This document shows positions 26,041-38,720 of a DNA stretch of 64,000 bases, piece by piece. The stretch is from Helianthus annuus. Lineage: Eukaryota > Streptophyta > Magnoliopsida > Asterales > Asteraceae. The stretch is taken from positions 115,365,151 to 115,429,150 of the forward strand of contig NC_035448.2 in NCBI RefSeq assembly GCF_002127325.2, written 5' to 3'. A program made the position numbers and the translations under genes. How positions within the stretch are numbered: the stretch's first letter is position 1; each line of letters starts with the position of its first letter. The notes beneath the pieces were generated by a model. That model was not told the DNA's origin. It saw nothing but the letters and a program-made list of their open reading frames with translations, and searched no databases.

Positions 26041-27938
26041 TAGATTCGGCTGTCGGGATCGTAGTCTGGTACAACATCTGCAAATCTCAAACGTTTATAA
26101 GCAACACACATTTTGATCATCCAATTGTTCAGGAATTGTAACCCTGGCTCTATTAACCTTTCTAAATCAAGATCCTGGCTTTAAGATATAATAATATGAA
26201 TATATCCAGGATTCACTTGATACTCACCCTATTAACAATCTTCATTGATTTGGCAGTATTAAGTATCCAAAATCGAAAACTGGCTCTTTTACAGATTTTA
26301 ACAATATGAGAATCCAAATCCCTCTCAGTTAATCATCCAAGTCCAAATTAATGACCTTGGAGATCTTCACAAACTGTTTTTGATTTTAGATTTTAAAACT
26401 ACAAGTTTCAAATTAATGAACCTGTTTTATTTTCAGAAACACAATCAGCATATTTAGATTTTGAAACTCAGATCTCCGACATCGGTTGCCGAAAATAAAG
26501 CAGAAATCAAAATCTTTTTGTATTTTTCTGAAACATAAAGCAGTAAAGAAATATTTACAAACATATTTATAGAAAATATTTTTGTTTGAGTTCGTTTCAG
26601 AGGATCATATCAGTTTTTCACAAATCACTAGCACCGTTGTGCTTTAAACACTTTAAGTTCTAAACGATTCACTTAGATTGTCAGTATACTTGTCCACTTA
26701 AATTTTCACACAAACTTCAATTGATTCGAGATATGAGATTAGTGTTTTAAGAACTTAAACTTATTCGCGTGTCCCACCTCAGAATATACTCCCGTATCAA
26801 AATTCCCTAGATTCAGTCTTACAGGTGAGTATACCAATCTGATATCTGTATCTGGGTTAGTGCGAGACCTTGAGAGCTCAGGTATGAACTTCCGTTCAGT
26901 CAAAGAGATAAAGGCTCGACTTTAGGTATGTTCCCTTTAGGGAATCTTTTCTTCAACTGCAATTGATTCATATCTTTCGATATTTTTCAATTTTTATGCA
27001 GAGGGTAAGCTTTAAAAGCGCATAAAGTATTATACGAGGTCTAGGCCATTGCTTCTGCAAAATCAGAAGACCATGTATAATACCCCAGATATCAAAAAGT
27101 ATAAAGACCTAGTATCTCAGAATCAGGCAATCTCTCAAACAAGATTTCGGGGGTTACCCATATATCCGAGAGATGTTCCCCACGAGATAAGTAAAGTACT
27201 GATATTTAGGTTTATATCTCGAAAACAATCTACTAAGCATGTAAAAACCTACTGGCATATCATCAGTGAGACCGTTTATCACCTTAAAACATTCCATTTC
27301 TTTAGCGTACTGTGATTGTCTACTGATGTACTATCATTTCCTCTTTTTAAACAAAAACTCTTTTCCATTTTCTCATGTTTTTGGCTTTTTCAAATTTTCA
27401 AATGTTTTTGTATTTTCTGAAAATTTCTTACTCCCCCTAAAATGCAAAACCATTTAAAGAAAATTTGATAACCGACACTGACAGCTTTGTCTCGCCATCC
27501 ATTTTTTGCTTTTCGTGTACCGAATTATAGAAAATATACATACCCCCATGATTTACAACACATTGATATTTTACAGTTTGAAAACCGTTTTTCAATCTGG
27601 TGAAATTAATCATATTTGTTCCGCCATGAGGGTTTCGTTATATTCAAGTATCATATTTTTGAAATTTTTGAATTTTTTGACGAATTTAAAAAAAAACAAA
27701 CATATTTTTTGATTTTTCAAATTTTTGACAAAATAAAAACATATTTTTCATTTTTAAATTTTTAAATTTTTAGGGTTTTTGAAATATTGTTTATTTATGT
27801 ACCGAAAACCAAACAAACTCCCTGTTTCAACCAACACAGGGTTCAGCAGCCTCCTCTTCTAGTGCCAGGCTGCTCCGACACACTTCTTGTTGACATTCAT
27901 ATTTCTTCAGAAGCACCTGCACATTTACACTTACTCAA
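26041..27938. other. Cop-E AT-rich non-coding stretch
   Basis: No convincing ORF or retroelement domain is found on either strand. It occupies the place where pol would be expected after gag. Confidence 0.6.
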
Positions 27939-30451
27939 TTACTTGAACAAATTAGCCCAGGTCTGTTGGACCTTAGGCATTTCAACACAACATGCATCAT
28001 TTAATTTCGGAAAATCTTTGTCATTTTGAGCAAAGACTTTTTCAATTTTCACTTCAACTTTTTCATCATTTGCCGAAGTCATTTGTTTCTTAGCAGACCA
28101 TGTTTGACCTTTTGGAGTACCTATTTGTAAAAATGCGACTCTTTTTGAACATTTTGATTATGAACAACATTTGATTTCCAAAACTGTTGAGGTTTTGTCA
28201 TATCAACTTATGTTTTCCAACTTTGTATTGTTCTTAATCTGAGTGTGTGAGAATTCCAGGTCTGTCTTGAATCGAACCTGTTCGGGTTCGATTTCCAAGT
28301 TTGATTTGAAGCAAACTTGTTTGTATTGTACCTCCAAGTTTGTTTTGAATCAAATCTGGTTGACCTTTGATTCACATCCTCTGATTTCAGTTTTTCAACA
28401 ACATCAGACTTCGTTTTCGTCTCAACATCAACAGGTTTTAGATTTGGACACTTGCGTGCAAGATGTCCAGTTTGATCACATTTGAAACATGTTCTCTTGG
28501 CCACATCTTTAACCTGTTGTTGTTGAGTTTTCTTTTGAGGATAGAACTCTTCATTAGGCTGTCGTCTAAATTGTAGTTCTTTCTCTTCTTCGGAACTTAT
28601 TCCGTGAACAAAGTTCATTTTTGCATGATAATTTGGCGTTTCATTTCTTTTCCAACTTTGTTTCTTCTTATAACCCAACCCAGCCTTCATGTTTTTCTTC
28701 TTGAAACCAGGTTTGTTATAAAAAGTTTTGTGACCTTTTCCAGCAAATTTTGAAATTTCAGACTTTTCAATCTCAACCATCTTGAAAACTTTGTCAATCT
28801 TTTCTGAAATCACATTCTGAATCGGGAATACAATATCTAAGAATAATTTGTCTGATCCAATCATGGTATAAACCAATCCTTTTGAATCTTCATTCAAATT
28901 TTTCTCAGATTTTGAGTTTTTCAGATATTCTTCATGAAAACTACCTTAATTTTCATCCTGTGATTCAGATTTACCTGTTTCAACCGACTCTTCTTTCAAA
29001 ACACTTTCAAAGACCTTACCTACCACCTCTGAATCACTAGAATCATCAGATTTGGAATAGGTTACGTCAATGTTATCTGGCAATTGATCTACCATGTTGA
29101 AAGCTTTTTTGACCTTTTCATCATCATAAAATGCAAACTTTTCCGATGGAGGAACTTGATGAAACTCTGAGCCAATACCTTTCTTGTTTTTCTCAGAATC
29201 ATCATCACCCGGTTTTATGTTGAAAATTCTTTCAAGCACATATGATGATGCATGATAACTTTTTAACTTGTTGTTATCCTGTTCTAAATCAGCAATCGGA
29301 CGCTTTAGCTTAGCAACATCTTCAATGTAAGAATTTACAACTTGTTGCTTTATTTCATGCTGTCGCTTAAACATATCAGTTGTTTCAGAACAGTATCTCA
29401 ATCGTGATTGAACAAGTTTCATTTGACTTTTCACGTCTTCGTATGACTTTTTAGTAATGTGATAAGCCAATTTTATTGAATCATATTCTTTTTTCATTTC
29501 TTGACATGCATTTTCTTTTTGATTACATTCTTCTGTCTTTTTCAAAACATTTTCTTTCAAAATCTCATTTTCTTTTTCTAATTTTTTACATTTTTCTGAA
29601 AGTTTTTCATCATCATCTTTTAAAACTTTTCCGTTTTCTAACATTTCTTTGCATTTATTTTTGAAAACTTCTTCGATTTTAGTGAATTCAAGATCTCTTG
29701 TTCTGAATTTTTCATCCTTTTCAGTACAAGCACTGCATGGTTCCATGCATTTCTTGCACTGTTCAACAATTTTGTTTAAACTTTCAGAATTAGAATTTAC
29801 CTCAGTGATTGGCACCTCGGTGTTTGCTTCCATCTGCTTCTGATCAGCATCACTCTTCTTCTCATTACCAGCAGCTTCCAAAATCTCATCATTCACTTCA
29901 ACCGAACTTTCAAGCTTCTTCTCAGCTTCTTCAATCTGCTGTTCTTCAGTAACAACTTCTTTTTCAACAACTTCTTCTTCTACCTTCTCTTCCTCACCAA
30001 TCTTCACATCATGCACTTTCACAGCTTCGACTTTAACTTCCTCAGCGACCTTCTTCAACTCATCTACTATACCCTCAACATTCTTCTTCATTCTTTCTTC
30101 ATCCCCCTTCCTCAAACTTGATATCATGACATCTCTTATGAGTTTTTCCAGCTTTTTCACATATGTTTTATCTTTTGTAACATTTGTATAGTATTCGACT
30201 AATCGAGGAATTACTAAGAGAACATCATCGTAAATTATGTCCTTCTTGGGAACAACCAGTTCACCATATCTATTAACATAGCACTCTCGCTTCTTGTCCC
30301 ATCTTTTATAGTTGACAGCATCTTCATACTCTTCTTGCATTTCATTAATTCTGTTTCCAGCCATGCTTCTTTCTCTGTATGTTTTTTCATTCAGAATCTC
30401 TTCTCTGGTTTTCACCTTGATTTCAGCCATGATGATGTCTCCTCGAATCAC
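27939..30451 (-). pseudogene. gag: Cop-E gag with coiled coil and zinc knuckle, frameshifted
   Basis: The frame from 30451 (or the Met at 30430, MAEIKVKTREE) is open to 28946. It contains a charged segment (WDKKRECYVNRYGE), a long acidic region and heptad-rich coiled coils (KCKKLEKENEILKENV). After a frame break near 28900-28945 it continues to the CCHC knuckle CFKCDQTGHLARKC and asparagine- and tryptophan-rich repeats (FDSKQTWRYNTNKF). A second break lies near 28200. The last part reads DFPKLNDACCVEMPKV and ends WANLFK with TAA at 27941-27939. The CCHC knuckle and this ending support Gag. I do not recognise the N-terminal fold with confidence. Confidence 0.75.
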
Positions 30452-31389
30452 CTGAATATAAACAACAAGATCAGTTCAATTACTAACAATCAACTGAATC
30501 GGATAGGTATCCGATCGAGTGAGTCAACAAAAGTCAATTGTGAAAATAATCAATGTTGTTCGATCGGGTGTGGATGCTGTTCAAACGGATGAAATTTTAT
30601 CTTGAATCGGGTGGTTGTCCGCTTGGGTGGGATTCCTGCCCGACCGGGTGAGTATCAGATTCTTTGTTAAACACACACCTGAATTTCAAACAAACGAAAT
30701 GATTAGGATCGGGTGGTAATCCGTTCGGATTGCCACTCGATTCGTTGCACGTTTAAAACTTGAACACTCAAAATGCCTTGAATCGGATTGTGACCCGATC
30801 GCGTGAGTCAAACAAAGTCAACTTTCAATGAATAGGACCCACCACTTGATTAATAGTACTACACGACAAAACGACTTGATTACCTTCAACAACAACACAT
30901 GGACCGACAACAACAGTTTATAATATGATTCTATTGGGCCGATATAGATTCAAGCAATGTGATCACATGGGCCGGCCAACAACTTACCTATTAATTTTAA
31001 TTGGGCCGAGATTTTGTTATCAATTTTAATTGGGCCGAGATTTTGTATTGGGTTAACACTTATCACCACATGTAATTTCAATACAATAACTGACAACTCT
31101 TTAATACCTATTTATTTTAAATTGCACCTTTGAATTGTATTGGGTTTCAACCCTTCATGCAAACTGATATCAATTTTCTTTCAAAATCCGAAACATTCAC
31201 ATGTACTGACACATCTCATGCAATTAATACTCAATGCCGACAAAAACAATTACCAACTAAAATTCTATTGGACCAATATTTGAGTGAGTCTTGGGCCGCT
31301 TAATGATATGATTGGGCCTAGAACAATTTTTCAAATTCAAAGCGCATGGGTCGGCATCTGTTCACGTGATGTGTAGTCTCGAGACAACC
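30452..31389 (-). other. Cop-E 5' leader, interrupted by Cop-F
   Basis: Non-coding. It has recurring ATCGGGTGG-like motifs near 30480-30800, and a direct repeat AATTTTAATTGGGCCGAGAT at 30993 and 31022 (about 29-bp period), plus several more TTGGGCC motifs. No LTR or primer-binding site is found before Cop-F begins. Confidence 0.55.
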
Positions 31390-32177
31390 TGTTAGGAAAC
31401 TTTATTTGTAAGTATTGAAGAAAATCTCAATCAACTGGATCTCTGAAGAAGATAAAAGTCTTGAAGAACACAACAAGATGAAGAAAAACAGTTGGGACAA
31501 CTGAAAAGCAAAGTATCTACTACAAAGAATCTCAAGTTGATAAAGAGTTTATTTGGATTATCAGAGAAGGTCGTTTCTGATGGATCTGATGATATTTCTG
31601 ATGAAATATCATCAGTTTTTGACAAATTCTGATCATCAAACTTTCTGATGATTTGTTCACCAGAATTTCTGATGAAGTGGCTTATCAGAAATTCTGATGA
31701 AAGACCCACTTGTCTAAAATCACAACTCTATCCTGCCACCATGACCGAAGCATGACATTATTGGTTTTCATTATTACAAATGCAACTTGAACGATGGTTC
31801 AATGAATATGTCAAATTGCTACTTTATGCAGGACTTATTGCATGAATAAACAATTGTTTATTCATGTCCACAACCGTCTATAAATAGAAGGCTCGAGAGG
31901 CTGAAGATATTTGAGTTTGAAGCTTAGCATTCACATACAAACACTCAAACTCCACTGCTCTTCTCACCCACAGAAATCAAGATTCATTTGTATTAGATAA
32001 TAATCTTACAATCACCTTGTTAAACTAATTTGTTTCAAAGTGATATAAACTTGATAATTCTGTAGGTCATGTTTCTTGAAAGTCTGATTTCCATTTCCGC
32101 ACATCTTTTTCAAATATACTGAAATCACTTGCCATATTACGTAAAAAGAAGTTGCTAAGGCCACACTGGGTCCAACA
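31390..32177 (+). repeat. Cop-F 5' LTR
   Basis: The LTR is 788 bp, from TGTTAGGAAACT to GGTCCAACA. TATAAATA lies at 31879-31886. The part 31560-31710 is crowded with TCTGAT and ATCAGA motifs, many of which can form small hairpins. Confidence 0.85.
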
Positions 32178-32179
32178 AT

Positions 32180-32191
32180 TGGTATCAGAGC
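32180..32191 (+). other. Cop-F primer-binding site
   Basis: TGGTATCAGAGC, complementary to the 3' end of initiator-Met tRNA and standard for plant copia elements, lies two bases after the LTR. Confidence 0.9.
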
Positions 32192-32246
32192 AGATTGAAT
32201 AAATTACTTTCAAACGATCAATCGCTCTTCTTCTTTTTTTCTAAAT

Positions 32247-34006
32247 ATGGACAGCTTTCAAACCTGGAATAATGCTTTCAATATTGGTTCTATGTCAAAA
32301 CCTCCGACTCTGGTCAGGGAGGAATACCCCCAATGGAAAATCAGGATGGTCAATTTCCTTAATGGTCATGACCGAGCTCTGTTTAGATCCATTGAAAGGG
32401 GTCCACATATACCAATGACTGAAATACCTGCAATTCCAGCAACTGACCAACTAACTGCTATCCCTGCCTCCCGAGCTCCCAAAAGTGAAATAATTTGGAG
32501 TGAGGAAGACAAGGAACTGGTAGCAGGGGATGAAAGAGCAAAACCACTCTTAATAATGGCCATCCCCAATGACATATTTTCACAAGTTGATGCTTGTGCA
32601 TCAGCCAAGGAAATATGGGATCAGTTGGAAAATCTTTGTGAAGGAGGAGAAAGGATGAAAAGAAACAAGAGAACAAACAACGTCTCATCCTATGAAAGGT
32701 TTAAAAGTTTACCTAATGAAAAGTTAAATGACACATATCAAAGGTTCACAAAACTTTTAAACGAGCTAAAGAAATTTGGAATAACTAAATCAAATGATGA
32801 AAGAAACATAAAATTTCCTGACGCTTTGCCTAGAGAATGGAGAAGTCTTACAATGACTTTGTCCTCCACCTTAGAACTAGGAAACATGAGTCTTCATGAC
32901 TTATATAGCATCTTGATCCCCAGAGAGGAAGAAATATTTGAAGAAACCATTCAAAGAGGGGGATCTTTAGCTCTTATCTCAAATTCACAAAGACAAACAA
33001 CTTCCAATGATCCACAAGCAAAAAGGTCATTATGCATCTGAGTGTAAGACCAAAAAGCTGAAAGATGTTGCTTACTATGAAAAAAAAGCTTGAGGAAGCT
33101 AAGAAGAAACAACAGCAAGTCAGCTTAATTGCTGGAACAGATACATGGCTATCTGATGATTCTTCTGATGATGAAGAAGAAGAAATGGCCAACTTCTGTC
33201 TCATGGCACTTTCTGATGACATACCAGAGACTTCAGGACAACAGGTAAGTTTAGACAATCTTGATCTTGAATACAAGCTAAATGAGCTCATGTCAGATTT
33301 TTTAAACTTGCAAGTTAAACACCAATCAGATGGTAAAAAATCTGATGAGTTGCAGAGGACCTTGAATAAAATCATTCTTGAAAACCAATTACTGATAGAA
33401 CAAAGTTTAGATCAAAGAGCTAAAATTGAATTCTATGAAAATGAAAGAAGAGATCTTTACAAGAAAATCAATGATAAAGAAATTAATGTAAGAGGTTTTC
33501 AAGAAGCAAAAGAATTCATAAATTTCATAGAGTCCACTCCAAAGAACAAAGGAGAAGGGTTGGGTTATGTAAGAACAAACAATAACAAACCTACTGTCTT
33601 TGTAAAAGCTACTCAACAGACTTCTGATAAATACTTATCAGAATCTGATTCTGAAACTTGCAAATCAACATGTTCTGAATACTCCTTTGACAAGCCAAAT
33701 TTTGAACCAAAAAGAAGTGAATGCAGTCAAGAGTTTGTAAAAACTCCAGAAGCAGTTCACTCATCTTTACAAAACTATCCCTTCATTCCATCACAAGAAG
33801 GAAAATCAGAAATTTCTGATGACTCCTGTATGTGTGTTGAAATACTGAAGCTTGTTCAACACCATCTCCAAAAGAAAAACAAAAATTCTCTTAATGGCTC
33901 AGCATTCAACAGAAATTCTGATGAAAGGTCATCTAGAAGAAATAATAAAACCAGAATATCATCAGAAAGTGTACCCAAGCATGCCTGGGTACCTAAAACC
34001 CTCTAA
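32247..34006 (+). pseudogene. gag: Cop-F gag, zinc knuckle partly deleted
   Basis: It starts MDSFQTWNNAF and reads as a copia Gag (YPQWKIRMVNFLNGHD, AKEIWDQLENLCEGG, YQRFTKLLNELKKFGI). Near 33015 sequence has been lost: the first half of the CCHC knuckle is gone and only GHYASEC remains, in another frame, so translation ends at 33041. An extra A near 33080 shifts the frame again. The C-terminal part, 33065-34006, is open and rich in Ser and Asp (WLSDDSSDDEEEEMANF), with a likely coiled coil. It ends at 34006, just before pol. Confidence 0.85.
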
Positions 34007-34009
34007 TCA

Positions 34010-37000
34010 TTTCATTTCAAGACCATCATGTGCAGCAGATCTGGTACTGCGACTCAGGAAGCTCCAAGCACATGACTGGAGATAGGAGCTTACTCAGCAA
34101 CTTTGTCTCAAAGTTGGGTAAAATGGTGAACTTTGGAAACAGAGTGAAAGGAAGGATAATGGGATACGGATGTATCAGGTATGGATGTTTGACCATTGAA
34201 AGAGTAGCTTATGTTGAAGGCTTAAAGTATAATTTGCTGAGCTGTGGTCAATTCTGTGACAAAGGTTTTCAGGTAACATTTTTACCAGAAAAATGCTTGC
34301 TAATAGGAATGGATGATAATAAAATATATTTGAGTGGGAAAAGGATAAGACAATCAATCTATTACTTTGACTTCAAAGAAGAAAATGAACATCCTAAACT
34401 ATGTTTATTTTCAAAAATTAACAAAGGAAGTAGTTGGTTGTGGCATAAAAGATTGGCTCACTTAAATTTCAAAAACCTAAACAAATTAGCAAGTAAAGGT
34501 CTGGTAAAAGGGTTACCTTTCATATCCTCTAAAAAGGATAAAATTTGTGATGCTTGTGAGATGGGAAAGTCAAAAAGAAGCTCTCACAAGTCAATTTCCG
34601 AATCTTCCATTACACAAAATTTGGAACTTTTACACATGGATTTGTGTGGACCCATAGGCACAGAAAGTTTTTCTGGAAAGAAATATATACTAGTAATAGT
34701 TGATGATTTTTCCAGATATACATGGGTTGAATTTTTGAGAAAGAAAAGTGAAACACTTGATTTGATCATTAATTTTATAAAGAAAATTGAAAATCTGTTA
34801 AAACTAACAATAAGAAGGATCAGATCAGACAATGGGACAGAATTCAAAAATTCAAAAATTGAAAGCTTTCTTGTAAACAAAGGAATCTCTCATGATTTTT
34901 CTGCTCCCAGAACCCCTCAACAAAATGGGGTTGTTGAAAGAAAAAATAGAATCTTAGTAGAAGCTGCCAGAACAATGCTTGCATATGCCAAAATGCCCTC
35001 TCACTTTTGGGTAGAAGCAAATGCAAATGCATGTTTTACTCAAAACAGGACTCTCATCAACAAAAGACTAAACAAAACACCCTACAACATTATAAATAAT
35101 AGAATTCCAAGTGTAAAATTTTTACACACATTTGGTTGTAGATGTTTTGTTTTCAATGATTTTGAAAGCCTTGAAAAATTTGACAGAAAAGCAGAAAAAG
35201 GTATTTTTCTTGGATATTCCTTGTCCTCAAAAGCTTATAGAATTTTTATTCTAAATACAAGGACAATCAGAGAAAGTTTATATGTCTCATTTGATGACTC
35301 ATCAGAGACTGAAGTTTCTGATGAATACATAAAAGAAATAAACTTTTCTGACAAACAAGAAAATTATGAGCATCTCTTTGAAATGATATCAGAAAATTTT
35401 TTAGAACATGATAAAGCTTGTACATTTAAATCATCAGAAATATCATGTACTAACCCTGAAGAACAAGTAAATAGCACAACAGAAAATCAAAATTCTGGTG
35501 CTTTACATGAAACAGAGGTAACTTAACAGGGGGAAACTTCAAATCCATCAGAACCAACAATTGTTCAAAACAGGTTAAGATGGATCAAAGGGCATGTTCA
35601 TTCTGATATCATTGGCAATCCAGCTGATGGTGTGAGAACAAGATCTGCAACAGCACATGAATGTGCATATGCTGGGTTCTTAAGCACAATAGATCCCAAA
35701 TCTGCCAAAGAAGCTCTGAATGATCCAGATTGGATACAAGCTATGCAAGAAGAGCTGGATCAATTCGAAAAGAGCAAGGTATGGGATCTGGTACCCAAGC
35801 CCAAAGACAAATCTGTCATAGGCTCAAAATGGGTATACAGGAATAAATCTGATGAAAATGGCATAATCACAAGGAACAAAGCAAGGTTAGTAGTCAAAGG
35901 TTACTGTCAATAAGAAGGTATTGATTATGATGAAACCTTTGCACCAGTAGCTAGATTAGAAGCTGTAAGAATTTTTCTTGCTTATGCTGCATCCAAGGAT
36001 TTCAAAGTTTATCAAATGGATGTAAAATCAGCTTTCCTAGATGGTAAAATTGAAGAAGAAGTTTATGTACAACAACCTGAAGGCTTTGTTGATCCAAAAT
36101 TTCAAAATCATGTTTATAGATTAAACAAAGCCTTGTATGGATTGAAGCAAGCTCCTAGAGCCTGGTATGAAACTTTATCAAACTTCTTACTCAATTCTGG
36201 ATTTACCAAAGGTACTATTGACACCACACTTTTTCTCAAAACACACAAAAGCCATACCTTGTTGGTTCAGATATATGTTGATGACATTATATTTGGATCA
36301 ACAAATGAAAAATTTTGCAAAAAGTTTCAAAAATTAATGACCAGCCATTTTGAAATGAGCATGATGGGTGAATTAACCTTTTTCTTAGGGTTACAAGTCA
36401 AACAAAGAATTGATGGAATATTTTTGAGTCAATCAAAATATGTCAAAACAATTCTACAAAAATATTCACTTGAAAACTGCTCTGTTTCAAAAACTCCGAT
36501 GGCAACAGGGAATAAATTAGATTCTGATAAACATGGAATAAGTGTAGATATTAAAACCTATAGGGGGATGATAGGGTCCTTGTTATACTTAACTGCAAGT
36601 AGACCAGACATCATGTTTGCTACATGCTTTCTGGCCAGATATCAATGTAACCCTAAAGAATCTCATTTAAAAGTTGTGAAAAGGGTTTTCAAATATCTAA
36701 AAGGCACTTCAGAACTTGGTCTCTGGTATCCAAAGGATACAAACCTTGAATTAATTGCATACACAGATGCAGATTATGCAGGGTGTAAGATTGACAGAAA
36801 AAGCACATCTGGTGCTTGTCAAATCTTGGGGGAAAAATGGTATGTTGGGCAAGCAAGAAGCCAAACCGTGTTGCCACATCAACAGCAGAGTCAGAATATG
36901 TTGCAGCAGCAAGCTGTTGTTCACAAGTGTTGTGGATGCAAACTCAACTGAAGGACTATGGAGTAAATCTGACAAAAATACCAATTTTGTGTGATTCAAA

Positions 37001-37367
37001 GTGTGCAATTGCAATAACAGAAAATCCAGTTCATCACTCAAGAACCAAACACATAGATGTCAGATATCACTTCATAAAAGATCATGTGGAGAAAGGTAAC
37101 ATTGAAATGTATTTTGTTCCAACTGAAAACCAAATTGCTGATATATTTACAAAACCTCTTGATGAAAAGAGACATAATTTTTTTATCAACAAACTTGGCA
37201 TGGTCAACATAAGAGATGAAAATGTTTCAGAAATAAAAGCAAAACAAAATGAAAACCAAATTGATAATCACCAAGATACTGAGAATGAAAGGACAATTAA
37301 ACAAAATTCTGATACAGAAATTCATCTATCTGATGAGAAATCAGAAGATTTAATAAATCATCAATAA
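34010..37367 (+). pseudogene. pol: Cop-F pol: protease, integrase, reverse transcriptase, RNase H; decayed
   Basis: Protease begins WYCDSGSSKHMTG. Integrase follows with a zinc region (H...H, CDACEMGK) and catalytic residues in HMDLCGP, RSDNGTEF and NGVVERKN. Reverse transcriptase runs from DWIQAMQEELDQFEK to YVDDIIFGS, and RNase H from AYTDADYAG to DIFTKPL. TAA stops stand at 35524-35526 and 35911-35913 (the latter after GYC-Gln, where CAA would be normal). A frameshift near 36830 splits the RNase H. Integrase is otherwise complete. The order of integrase before reverse transcriptase defines Ty1/copia. Confidence 0.93.
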
Positions 37368-37904
37368 ATGTGATGATTTACCAGAAATTCTGATTTATAT
37401 CAGGAACTTTTGCTTAATTGTACATAATAATCAGTAATCATCAAAAGTCCATATCTTCATACATATTCCATTTGTATAAATTTATATTTTTTTATTATTT
37501 TATTTTAAAAAAAATTATATAAAAAAGGGGAAACATTGATGACATGCATGAAGATAAAATTAAATCCAAAGAATTCAATCGTCACAAATGATTTTTCACA
37601 AAAAGATTTTTTTTAACATGCAACGTCATTCGGTTATAAGGAGTTTAACAGAAACACGTAAGCACCAATATCATTAGGAGCTATGAAAGTAGCCGCCCAC
37701 CTATTGAATGCTTACTCACATAAAAGGCTTAGTAGACTGTCATATTCACTGCAATAGATATCGTCTTAAATGAAGAGAAGAATTTTTTTTGTTAATATGA
37801 AACTATCACTTTCACCTATAAATATTAACAGTCTGAAAAAGACATTCTTCACAACAAAATCTTCTCTTCAAAAGCCTACCATCAGAAAAACTTCTTATTT
37901 CAAA
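37368..37904. other. Cop-F spacer before the first extra ORF
   Basis: AT-rich non-coding DNA. It includes the TATAAATA at 37817-37824 and a leader. An in-frame ATG at 37770 precedes this TATA box, so I do not use it as the start. Confidence 0.5.
37817..37824 (+). promoter_or_regulatory. Likely TATA box of Cop-F extra ORF 1
   Basis: CCTATAAATATT lies 88 bp before the ATG at 37905, a normal plant spacing for a TATA box and short leader. Confidence 0.5.
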
Positions 37905-38720
37905 ATGAACCACCCAAAATCAATGGAATCCAACCAATTCCCTCTCAAACTTTACGAACATCATAATCTCAGACTAAGATCCAACTTAGAAGGACCTGCA
38001 TGGGAGGACTGCAGGTTTGTATACAATATGGTCATGAGAAGTCCCTTGGGCTTTGCCATATCTACACATGTCACCATATATCCAGAACTTCTTCAGGAGT
38101 TCTGGTGGAATGCTCAAGTTGTTATGAGTGGCACTTCTATGTGGATAAGAAGTGAGGTTATGGGGGTAGAGATCACCCTAAAAGAGGAAACACTCAGAGA
38201 TGTCCTCAAATTGGGTGATTATCGAAAGATCATCATATTGGAAAAGGCAGAGGTGCAACGAACCTTGACTGAAATGGGCTACAACTCAAACAATCTGTCA
38301 ACGCAAATTTGCAAATCTGGGTTCATACCACCTTTTCAATATTTGGTAACACAGCTGAGTGTCTGCTTTTCGAAAAAGACTGGACACTTTAATGAGCTGT
38401 CTTACAGGATGATGGAAGTGGCACATGCTATTGTACAAGAAAAACCTTACAATTATGCTAAGTTTCTCATGAGAGACTTAGAAGGAAACGTCCATGACCG
38501 TAATCCTTTTCTGATCTACCCTCGTTTCGTAACCAAAGTAATCACAAGTCAGCTTGACTTTGGTGGTGTGAGAAGTTGTTATACAAGAGCTGAACTGGCA
38601 CTTCAAGAAAACTTAAGAGTTGCTTCCCTGGTTCCATCAACCTTTCATACAGGAAGAATAACCAGTCTCTGGTTATATGTGAAGTGCATGTATAACGTGT
38701 TGGATGAAGAGGATGAGTAG
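37905..38720 (+). CDS. Cop-F extra ORF 1, unknown protein of 271 residues
   Basis: I chose the ATG at 37905 (MNHPKSMESNQ), which is in a good context and follows a TATA box and A-rich leader. The ORF runs unbroken to TAG at 38718-38720. There is no signal peptide, no clear membrane segment and no recognisable enzyme motif. Landmarks are MRSPLGFAIS, LLQEFWWNAQVV, FIPPFQYLVTQL and NPFLIYPRF. The layout resembles extra ORF 2 of the same element (RSPIAHAL, LLQQVVKT, MPAFWQVLMEIL, LPFPRFLS), suggesting an old duplication. Similar retroelement-borne ORFs of unknown function are, as I recall, frequent in Asteraceae. An envelope role, as proposed for SIRE1, is not supported here. Confidence 0.6.
   Translation: MNHPKSMESNQFPLKLYEHHNLRLRSNLEGPAWEDCRFVYNMVMRSPLGFAISTHVTIYPELLQEFWWNAQVVMSGTSMWIRSEVMGVEITLKEETLRDVLKLGDYRKIIILEKAEVQRTLTEMGYNSNNLSTQICKSGFIPPFQYLVTQLSVCFSKKTGHFNELSYRMMEVAHAIVQEKPYNYAKFLMRDLEGNVHDRNPFLIYPRFVTKVITSQLDFGGVRSCYTRAELALQENLRVASLVPSTFHTGRITSLWLYVKCMYNVLDEEDE

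Larger units (their letters stand above)
25343..31389 (-). mobile_element. Cop-E, Sirevirus-like Ty1/copia element with gag but no readable pol
   Basis: This minus-strand element inserted in Tat-Z pol after GATTA (25338-25342). Visible parts are the 3' LTR (25343-25723), a cluster of polypurine-like motifs, a long AT-rich non-coding stretch, gag (30451-27939) and a 5' leader broken at 31390 by Cop-F. No reverse transcriptase, integrase or RNase H can be read between gag and the LTR, so it is a non-autonomous or deleted copy. Its 5' LTR should lie outside the window, beyond Cop-F. Confidence 0.75.

Noticed and set aside
32180..32191. tRNA gene at TGGTATCAGAGC
   Set aside because: It is a primer-binding site complementary to a tRNA 3' end, with no cloverleaf around it.
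37770..37904. Upstream start of Cop-F extra ORF 1 (45 more residues)
   Set aside because: The segment contains the TATA box and A-rich leader, so the ATG at 37905 is the better start.
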